This document shows positions 32,547 through 41,552 of a DNA stretch of 64,000 nucleotides, in pieces. Position 1 is the stretch's first letter. Each line of letters opens with the position of its first letter. The notes beneath the pieces are model-generated. The model was not told the origin of the DNA. It searched no databases and worked only from the letters and a program-made list of their open reading frames with translations. The stretch covers positions 152,706,221 to 152,770,220 of the forward strand of contig OZ024930.1 of assembly GCA_964017235.1 (NCBI GenBank). The letters are read 5' to 3'. The position numbers and the translations under genes were made by a program. This DNA is from Sabellastarte sp. h YS-2021. Its lineage: Eukaryota > Annelida > Polychaeta > Sabellida > Sabellidae.

Positions 32547-32589
32547 AGCATATTGTTACAATAGATAGGACTATTGTAGCGTAATAAAA
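32547..32589 (-). repeat. DIRS right inverted terminal repeat
   Basis: AGCATATTGTTACAATAGAT starts it and GTAGCGTAATAAAA ends it. Inverted partner of 21000-21042, mismatched at five positions. Confidence 0.88.
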
Positions 32590-33118
32590 TTGTCTTGTTT
32601 TGGTAATTTGTTTTTACATATATTTTCTCTGTATTATTTCTCCTGCGCCTTTACATAACTTCACTGTCTCTTCTGAATGACTTCTTATCTTGGTACTTTT
32701 TCACCTCTTCTAGAAATATCTCTTCGGTCATTACTATTTCTTCAGGTTGTTGGGTGCCATTATATATTAAGCTATTTTTCCTTTTTCACACACACAACCC
32801 CCCCCCCCTCCCCAGCATAACCACCAACAACAAACCCTCAAAATGTAAGTCAATTTGTGTGGAATTTAAATCACATTGTTTTACAAACTTGCCTCTCTCC
32901 TCTAATATATTACTGATTTATTAATTACATTTTATTGCAAGAAAAAAGAAAAATAGGTTTTGGATTTACTATTCTAGAAACTACAGGCAATTATTTAAAT
33001 GCTTTCATAAAGGATAAAACTGATCATTAAAAGAAATAATGAAAATAATGCAAAATGAAAGGATGCAATTCACACTTTGTCAAATATAATTTCTTTTTTT
33101 TATCATTTTCATAAGCCT
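32590..33118. other. No gene recognised
   Basis: AT-rich, with a (CA)n then C-run near 32787-32812. I see no coding or transposon signal. Confidence 0.45.
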
Positions 33119-33780
33119 TCAGCCCATTTTAGTGAGATGCTTAATTTTTCCTTCAGCAAAAAATCTCTTGCTAGTTTTCAGGACTATAAGAATGGTTAGA
33201 TATTCTTCTTCCATTAATAACAAAATTGGTAAACACTCTGAGGGCTTTGTTCCAGATGGTTTCACGAAGGCAGCTGTTTCCCCACTAATCATAAAAGGCT
33301 TCTTTGTCACGTGATGATATGAATTACGGTCCTGTATCTGGCTAGTGCTTTTTTTCTAAACTAGTTGAAGGAGTTCAATCTGCCTACAAGGTTGGTCACT
33401 CAACTGTAACAGCACCACTGTCCATAAAGAATGAGATCCACTTTTCTTCATCACAAGGGGAAGCTTCAGCACTGGTTCTTCTGGATCAGTCAGCTGCGTT
33501 TGACACCATTGACCATTCTTCACTTAATGCTAACAGATATGGTTCAGCATTAGTGACACTGTATTAAGATGCTTCCGATTCTAGTTCATTGACTGATTCA
33601 ATTGTATCGAGATTGGTTCAACCCTTTCAGAACTCAGAAGAATTTGTTTGATATCCCTAAAGGTTCAGTCCTGGGTCCCATACTGTTGTCCTTATATGCT
33701 GCACCTCTCAGTAAGGTCATTGGTAGACACTGAGCTCAAGTTTTTCTATGTTTCCACAAATTACACCAAAAATGGCATGA
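33119..33780 (+). mobile_element. Heavily decayed L2-like RT fragment
   Basis: Frames give, in order, NKIGKHSEGFVPDGFTKAAV, YGPVSGL, VQSAYKVGHSTVTAPLSIKN, ASALVLLDQSAAFDTIDHSS (motif A), ELRRICLISLKVQSWVPYC (motif B region, shifted) and FYVSTNYTK where FYADDTQ is expected. Many indels and stops. The catalytic Asp pair is gone. Same order as the element at 5491-7232. Confidence 0.85.
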
Positions 33781-34265
33781 CATATTTGATATATATTATA
33801 TTTCGCGGATACATGTAACTACTGTTACAGAAATGTCCTATGATGACATTGAGGTGACCTTAAACTCCCAGTAATGGCATAATTATAATTACTTTTCTTT
33901 TAAAATGTTTGATAATATCTCAAATTATGTGAAATAGATTTTAAACATATTTAAATTTTGGAAATAACTAATCTTGAACCGAGTCTACGTGGTTAACATG
34001 ACCTTAAAGCCTTAATATTTGCACTTTGACCATTCAAGAGTTACATCCAGTTTAAAGTTAGGACAAATTTTTATGATATTTGGACAATATTAAAATGGTA
34101 GTTTAGAGTTTTCATTTATATTACGCATGTACACATATCTAAACCAAAACAAGATCTTTATTGTAATGTTACCATAAAGACCTGATAATTAAAGAAATGA
34201 GTTTAAGGTTACAACTTATTTTATTATTATATCCATCCTACTGGGCTTGAAATTATTTTGCCTTT
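33781..34265. other. AT-rich spacer with GACCTTAAA motifs
   Basis: GAGGTGACCTTAAACTCCC and CATGACCTTAAAGCC recall the tandem repeat at 9.6-10.5 kb, so this may be a decayed relative. No coding signal. Confidence 0.4.
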
Positions 34266-35230
34266 CGCTCTGAATCGCCCTTCATTGATACTCATTTACA
34301 GTTACAGTTTTTATGGCATGATAGTTTGTATGGGATTGCTTTCTTGGCAATATCTATCAACAAGTATTGCCATGCCAACACTTTTTCTGTTTCCTGGTCT
34401 TGTAATTTTGTGGGAATTTATTCCAAAGTTTCAGAATATGTTTCCTGTAATAGGAACTTGTTGAGATTTGCTTTTGGGCAACGTTTGCTAACAGTTGTTG
34501 TCATGGCAACACTTTTCCTGTTGTTTTTCACTTTTAATTTGGTGGGTTCTTTATAAACAAAACCATGCAAAGATTTTAACTAATATTTTCAGGATACATT
34601 TCTTGCAAGGGGAACTAGAAGAGTAGCAATTAAGCCTTTTGGAATTTTTGGGGAAATAACTGTTGCTATGGCAACACTTTTTCTGTATAGTTTTTGAACT
34701 TGTGGTTTTGTGGGTACTTTACATTCAAAACCTGTGCACAGATATTATCCAACTTGTCAGAATATGTTCATTGCAAAGGAAACCGAGGCTGATGATACCT
34801 GGAGCTGACGACACCTGGTAACAAGTGTCAAAAGCTGAGTATATATAATACATAATAATAATAACACTTTTCTGTTTCTTGGAGTTATAAATAGTTTTAT
34901 GGGTTCCCTGTATTCCATAGCTTTCTGACAATATCTGGCAACAACCATGGCAACACTTCTTTTCGGTTTCTTAGACTTATAAATAAATATTTTATGGGTT
35001 CTTTGCTTTTCATACCCTTGCACAGATTGGAGCCGATTAGTTTTTTGGCAGTAAGTGTTTCTCGGACTTACAAATATTTTTGTGGGTTCTTTGCATTTCA
35101 AACCCCTGCATGGATATGAGATGGTTAGCTTTTCGGTAATATCTCCCAACAATAGCTTTTTGGCAATATATGCCAACAAGTGTTGCCATGGTAACACTTT
35201 TTTTCTGTTTCTAGATTGTGGATATACAAA
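34266..35230. repeat. Degenerate tandem repeat with GTTGCCATGGCAAC-like palindromes
   Basis: Units of roughly 130-160 bp share ATATCT-CAACAA, then GTTG(C/T)CATGG(C/T)AACACTTTT, TTCCTGTTTC, TTGTGGGTTCTTT and CATTTCAAAACC. Palindrome copies lie near 34365, 34498, 34662, 34947 and 35180. It ends right at the left edge of the right duplication arm. Confidence 0.7.
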
Positions 35231-35407
35231 GTCTTGAAGAAGACCGAAATAGGTAATTAAATTATGAATATATGAATTAATATCACCCTTCCATACTTAC
35301 CTGTATCTGTAATAACTATATGTACTCATGTGTGTAATATGAAAAGTGCATACTTAAAGTATAAAGATATAGAAATATAACAAAAAATATGACTTCTTGT
35401 ATATTAG

Positions 35408-35453
35408 CCTTGGAAATGTAACCCTGATTTCAAGTAACATTGGAGATGACTCT
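35408..35453 (+). pseudogene. Orphan copy of BPI-like exon d
   Basis: Acceptor ATATTAG and donor TCT/GTAAGT are both kept, the length is still 46 nt, and 41 of 46 bases match 8382-8427. Read in the same phase it gives LGNVTLISSNIGDDS. The exons that should follow (e, f) are missing from this arm, so no complete BPI 3' end can form from it. Confidence 0.85.
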
Positions 35454-35959
35454 GTAAGTATGAATTAAAAACTTAATTTTTCTGCATAATAATTCACAAT
35501 TAAACATTCATACATATAAACACACAAAGGTATATACATATAAAACATAATGTAAACAAATATTATGTATGAACATGTAACATAAATGTATATAGTAAAT
35601 AATATTTATGTCAATTATAATTTATTTAAGTAGTTATATTTTTAAAACGTTTTATTACTTAGAAATACTTTTACATGCATAATCAACATAACTACTTTCA
35701 TGGTCTATGTGATACAAAATACCAGATTTACATGTGTATCTAATATATACGAGCATATTGGTTTTACAAAATGCAGCATTATGCCATAATATTTGGTTAT
35801 GTCATTTCGACCATTATATTATGACATCACATACATGATACTGCCAACGATGTACTTTCTTAAGGTGCCACTGTTTTAATTTTATTTGAACATAAATGTG
35901 GCACCATTTTTCCAGAAAAAGGTAATTTGACCTGTATTACTTTACTTTCTATTCTATAC

Positions 35960-38610
35960 TTTTATAGAACTTAATATCTTCCGAGGCAGACTCGGACTTT
36001 GCCATTCCAATACCATGGAGATGCTAAGGTTATGTGCTAAGGTGGGAAAGCCTTTTTGAAGAGATAAGATTTTGAAGAGATAAGATTTGAGCTTTTTTTC
36101 TGTAACAGAAGAGAGCTGGGGAAGAACAGATCTCATCAGGTAAATCATTCCATACTGTGGGAACATCACAAAGCTTTGACCAAAGTGTCTTTTTATTTAT
36201 GTTCAAATGGATAGAATTAAGGAATTGTCAAGTCTTGAAGAATTATATGACTGCTTGCATGACTGGTTTGGTCTAGATGGTACTGTTTTGTCATGGATCA
36301 AATCGTATCTTTCACACCGTAAACAAAAAATTAAAATAGGTGATAGTTTCTCTGAGGCGGTAATTCTCCCTTTCGGAGTCCCCCAAGGCTCTGTACTGGG
36401 TCCTCTCCTTTTCACCCTCTACACTAGTCCCCTCAGTCAAGTTATTTCAAAACTCAATGTTACTCATCACCTATATGCCGATGACACCCAGATCTACCTA
36501 GCAGTTGACTCCAGGAATTTTGACTCTAGCATGGAAGAGCTGACCGAGTGTCTCAAGTCTGTACAGGAATGGATGGACGGTGTCAAACTAAAACTAAACC
36601 CAGAAAAAAACGAATTTATCATTATAGGTCAAAAAGCCATCAGAGAGTCACTTGCACCAAATTGTCCTGTTCCACTCCTCCAAAACAATATCTCTCCGTC
36701 AGTGGAAGTTAAAAACCTGGGTGTTATTTTCGACTCAGACAACTCCTTTGACAATCATGTTGCCAAGGTTTGCAGAGCATGTTACTATCATCTTCGTGAT
36801 TTGCGACGAATTCACAAATTCCTTGGAGTTGAGACAGCAATACTTCTGGCAAACGCTATGGTCAGTAGTCGTCTAGACTACTGTAACTCTTTACTCTATG
36901 GGGTAAGCAAGTCCAACATAGCCAAACTACAGAGAGTCCAGAATGCTCTTTGTCGCATCATCTTCAGACTTGACAAAATGAGTCATGTTACACCCTTTTT
37001 GAAAAAACTCCACTGGCTCCCAATTCAACATCGCATCCTGTTTAAGTACAACCTTTTGGTATTCAAGGCTATTAATCTTTCACAGCCCCCGTATCTTTCA
37101 GCTTTAATAAGATCGAGCAGTCTCACTCGTGGCAACAGGCTATCTATCTCCTCAACCCGCCCTAATAAGCACATAGGAAGGTGTGGCTTTGCAGTAGCTG
37201 CACCAGCCGAATGGAACAAGCTGCCACAGACTGTCAGATCTCAGCAAACAATAGATGGTTTCAGAAGCCAGCTAAAGACCTACTTGTTTAGGCTGGCATA
37301 CCCCCCACCTTAGTTATACCCTGGCGGGCGCTTTTTAGATGTCAACCCATGCCTGTCCCTGGACTCTCCCTTCTTGGACTCAAGCGCATTAGAGGATTTG
37401 TATCAATTTTGCGCTATATAAATCCTACTATTATTATTATTATTATAAGGAACCAAAATAACTGGGATGACCACTGTGAAAAAACTTGTAAACTAGAGTG
37501 ACAGTTTTGAAGATACAGCAAAATTCAACCAGGAGCCAATGGAGTCGTTTGAGAATAGAAGATATCAGTGTGTATTTACAGTTTTTGACATTCCTAGCAA
37601 GTGTTTTTGAATAGAAAAATTAGCATCACCCCAGACACCGAGGTTCTTTACAACAAATGCTGGATGCATGAAATTACCAAATATCCTGACAGGGAGGTGA
37701 GAATCGAATTTCTTGAGCTGAGCATGAATTCCAAAGATGATGAACACAGGGTTTAATTTGAGCATACTAAACGACATCCATTCTTGAACATCTAGAAGAT
37801 ACTAATTCAGTTTGTGAAAAGCCAGGGCTGCATTTTTGTGAGACATACGAATAAAGAACTGGGTGTCATGTGCATAAAAGTTGAATTTGATGTTGGGGTA
37901 CATTCCAATAATCTTACTCCAAGGAGTGGTGGATAAAGAGAAGAGCCGAGGACCAAGGACTGAGTCTTGTGGAATTCCAAACAGCAGTTCAAACAATACA
38001 GAGCTGGTTGACCCAATTTCAATTGGTAGCTGAGATAGGTGAACCACTTCAAGGCCATGCCACACACACCAAACAATAAATTAAGACAATTTAGAAGAGT
38101 AGTGTGGTCATTTGTGTCAAATGCAGCTGACAGGTCGAGTAAGACAAGTGCAGTAGGCTCGCCACGTGACAGTGGGAGATGACTCTCATTTTTGATGTGA
38201 AGCAGGGCTGTTTCAGTGGAGTGACCAGTTTTGCTGATTGCTGAGGATTGTCAAGATAGTTACTGTTGATATGCTGCATGAGCTATTTGACAACTGCCCA
38301 CTCCACCAATTTTGGCATGAAACATAGTCCTGATACAGGATGATAGTTCTTTAAATCTTTCCTTGAAAGTGATGTTTTTATCATGAGGGGAGTAACAACT
38401 GCCTTCTTGAAGTTTTAAGGAAAACTGCCTCAGCCAAAGACAAATTGACAGATTTTGTAATTGATGGAAAGCAAAACATCTACACAATCATTCAGAAAGA
38501 AAATAAGCAGTGGATCTAAAATACATGATTTTGTCGAGGAATTTTTGATGATCTTAAGTATCTCATTCCCCAACACCTCATTAACCTCATTACACTTCAC
38601 TTATGTGAGC
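35960..38610 (-). mobile_element. L2-like non-LTR relic, split by a later element
   Basis: Two reverse-strand pieces, about 37442-38610 and 35960-36240. From 38610 down: NEILKIIKNSSTKSCILDPL, FKKAVVTPL-like and VSGL region, LHLSYSTCQLHLTQMT in a shifted frame, LLFGIPQDSVLGPRLFSLS (motif B, GVPQGS changed to GIPQDS), FNFYAHDTQFFI (YADD changed to YAHD), LNPVFIIFG, VVKNLGVWGDANF, LKRLHWLLVEF. The last piece gives DVPTVWNDLPDEI-like sequence and KKLKSYLFK at about 36000. The protein runs across the insertion at 36240-37441. Active-site changes and frameshifts show it is dead. Confidence 0.85.
36240..37441 (+). mobile_element. L2/CR1-like non-LTR retrotransposon, 5'-truncated, open RT
   Basis: Open frame 36207-37313. 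Real similarity starts at about YDCLHDWFGLDG (36246), inside the RT domain, so the 5' end is truncated just after motif A. Intact motifs: GVPQGSVLGPLLFTLY (residues 57-72), LYADDTQIYL (89-98), LKLNPEKNEFIIIG, VSSRLDYCNSLLYG, LHWLPIQHRILFK, AEWNKLPQTVRS and LKTYLFRLAYPPP at the end. The 3' UTR is short, with CTGGACTC, GCGCTATATAAATCCT and an (ATT)n tail at about 37423-37445. This GCGCTATATAAAT-(ATT)n ending is a common CR1/L2 pattern. No stops after truncation, so it is the youngest of the L2-like copies here. Confidence 0.9.
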
Positions 38611-38689
38611 TTTTGTCACATAACTTTCCATAATTGACATCACTGGCAGTAATGGATCGGAAACCTAGTGGTGATAGACTGTGAAGTTT

Positions 38690-39240
38690 GAGTATCCAGC
38701 TCATCCATGCTACTTTATAAAAGAAAAATAAATACTTAGTTTACAAAACATTAATATTTCTGCCAAATTTATGTGGTTTTCCATATTTACATTCTCAAAG
38801 ATTTTTGAGATATTTTATATGTAAATGATCTGCAGTGCACCAGCACATTGTAGATTTTTATATTCACGCATCTCAATGTCAGCAAAATGAAAATACATGG
38901 ATTGGTTTACCAATGCTCATCCCAATTTGATGTTGCAAAATCATTTCTATTTCAAGCAAATGTTTCTGGTCCTGATTTGCAGCTTTTTGCATCCTTATTG
39001 CAGACAATGTTCCAGAAATACATTGTCTTAGCTTACTTAATCCAAGACAAACCGCAGAACTTATTGAATTATAAAGCTACAATGTTAGTTTATTTCTGGA
39101 ATAGTCTTCCAGTGTTCAGTTATGCTATATGGGTTAACCATTGTGCAGAAATAGGTTTGAAATACTAAAGTTTGTTGTGGTATGACACAGGCTGAAATTT
39201 CAAAAGAGTATCTAAAGCACAGCATTAATAATGTCTGAAT
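38690..39240 (+). pseudogene. Remnant of the BPI 3' end in the right arm
   Basis: Collinear with 12205-12770 of the left arm: GTTTGAGTATCCAGCTCATC at 38688 and the long intron stretch 38880-39175. Of the terminal exon only ACACAGGCTGA and the following 3' flank remain (39187 on); the part encoding NAVVVLTNIK is deleted, together with the acceptor. Confidence 0.8.
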
Positions 39241-41433
39241 TTCTTTTTCATGTTTAAATATTTTACATTGTTAAAAGGAGGGGTGTATCTGGTACACACT
39301 TCATTTTCATTGTGAACATCTCTACAATTAGTTTATATCAATCATTTTATATGATTTTGTATGTTTTTTATGTTTTTGGGGACAGTTGGAATGTGGAAGT
39401 ATACAAGCATGAAGTTCATTGCTGTTGTGTTATTTTATTACATGTATGTACATGTATATTCTTGCATCATACAGAATTCTTCAAAGGGGTGGAGATTTTC
39501 TTTTTTTCAATATAAGCAGCTTAGACTTTTATACTATCGAAGTTTTGCAATTTGATTTGGAATAGTACGTAGAACTACTTTTTATGCTTTGATGACAGGC
39601 TATATTTTATATAAGTGTCAGAGGATAGACATAGCTTATCCTGAAAATCTGTATAGATCAGTAAGAATATAGTATCACAAAAGTTTTGTTTGTGAAAACC
39701 TATTTAATAACAAGTTGCCTCTTTGTACTTCTTTTGAAGATGGCTTTGTTATATGTGACAAACATGAATTCATAAAATTCTGTTTTATTTTGCCAAATAC
39801 TTTGACAACGAATTAGTTACAAAACTTGTAAGAACACACATTATTCTTTGCAAAATATTGCACTTTAATTTCAATGACTGTGTCAGTTTTTGCTTTCTTT
39901 TTGTCGCATGGTTTCAGAAGGTATAGGATTTCTGATACTACTGTTTTTTAAAGTTGGTTGGATCCAAAAATGTTTTATAATAAAATCTAAGTCCTAAAAA
40001 AAAATACATCATTCTATTTCTGTTATTTTTTGTTTGTGATTATAGTTGATGTTTTATTTTGCAATAATACCTCTGTTGACTTGTCTGGAAAATATAAGGA
40101 ATCTGCAAATATCAATAAAACATATCCACCACCTTCCACACACCAGATAGAAGTATTGTCATTAACAAAAGCTTGTATGACCAGCACCATCAACACTGTC
40201 AACACTACATTCATTACATCACACACAAACACTTGTCTAGAATTCAGGTACCAATCTTCTGATACATATATCGCTGATATATAAACAAATCTTATATAAC
40301 TACAAACTGATGCTTCAAATTTTAAATATGGAAAAGTATTGTACTTTATAAATTAAGCATTTTAAGAGGAGATAGATTTCTAGAACTTTGTCTGTGTGAT
40401 AGCAAGTGAAGAAGGTTATCAATCCTAAACTATATTGAAGATACAACAACTGACATTTCAGCTTTAAATAAAGACTAGTCATGGTTTAATTATGACTTAA
40501 AAAGTGAAGACATTTTATGCAATTTGTGCATCTTCAAAATGTATTTGTGATTAAGAATAAGAACTGTAAAATTACTACAGTTCGTGGAATTAACCAGTGA
40601 GTAAAAAAAATCTTTATTCTACATTGAATTTGGGGATGCCTATGTTGCGTGCACAACTTCTCTGATAAGACCACTCATCACACTTTCCAAATTTGCTGCA
40701 GAATTTCAGAGAAGTTTGTTTCTTGCTGAATGAGAGAACTTCTCACTCCACCCTAGTAAATTTCACTTTGGGTATATTTACAGGAGTTACCTACTAAACA
40801 AACTCAAGTAGCTGCTTATATATTATACATCATCTGTAAAAATCTGTGAAATCTGTGAAATAATCTATTAATTCTTCTGTTCATAGCAATAGTCCAACTT
40901 TGATGTGTACATGAATTTCATATGTTGGACCTGTCATGTACTTAGAAGGATGTGTGCTATTGCATCACATTTGACAGACAAAATAAGTATATAGGGCTTT
41001 AGCTCCAACAGCTGAACCCAGTGGTAAATTTTACATTCCAATAGACCCACACACGCCAAATGGTCTGATACAATCCAATATGACAGGCTCGGATATAGGC
41101 CCTTTTCAAACTAAAGAAAATATTCAAAATCAGAACAGAAATAAAGAAGTTGTGTTCATCTTAATTGAAGGTCTATGGTATATGCTGACTATACTTAATG
41201 AAACCTTGAGAATTTTTCAAAAAAAAAGTATGTGTCAGCTTGTATTGTATCATTTTACTTCTGTATAGGCAGGATAATTCACCTCAGTTCAACCTATAAT
41301 ATTGGATTGTATCGACTTCTATTGTCATTTGTACATATGACCTTCACAACATAAAGCCCAAGAAGCAACTGAAAGTTGGTTTTTGCTTTTTCAAATAAAC
41401 TATCATGCATAAGTTTTCTCGACAATCAAGGTT

Positions 41434-41552
41434 CTAATGCAGTACCAAAATAAATATGACACTACCCCATGCCAATGTTTTTGCAACAGGAATGTTTGTA
41501 CCTGATGAAAACAGCAGTGAGTCCAGTTCTGAAGATTGAATCACATGAATTC
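41434..41552 (-). CDS. Nicotinamidase exon 6 (terminal)
   Basis: Acceptor TTTCTTGTAG. Encodes the end of the fold, GIHVIQSSELDSLLFSSG, then TNIPVAKTLAWGSVIF and ILVLH with TAG. The hydrophobic end goes beyond the usual end of the isochorismatase fold. Confidence 0.87.

Larger units (their letters stand above)
21000..32589 (-). mobile_element. DIRS-like tyrosine-recombinase retrotransposon, interrupted
   Basis: Read on the reverse strand: right end 32589, gag-like ORF, RT, RNase H, tyrosine recombinase, left end 21000. Inverted terminal repeats of 43 bp match at 38 positions (21000-21042 and 32547-32589). RT, RNase H and recombinase similarity follow the DIRS1 type closely, for example ITSIDLADAYLHVPI, LPLYVSPVSDPQAWAVDA and VKVHEVRAFTASKAFYGG. 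All ORFs carry stops and frameshifts and the RT active site is changed, so it is dead. A Ngaro/PAT-like element of about 5.2 kb (23650-28870) splits it between RT and RNase H. DIRS elements use tyrosine recombinase in place of integrase. Confidence 0.9.

Noticed and set aside
39312-39555. Overlapping short + frames after the BPI remnant
   Set aside because: Hydrophobic chance frames in AT-rich DNA; no counterpart kept in the left arm.
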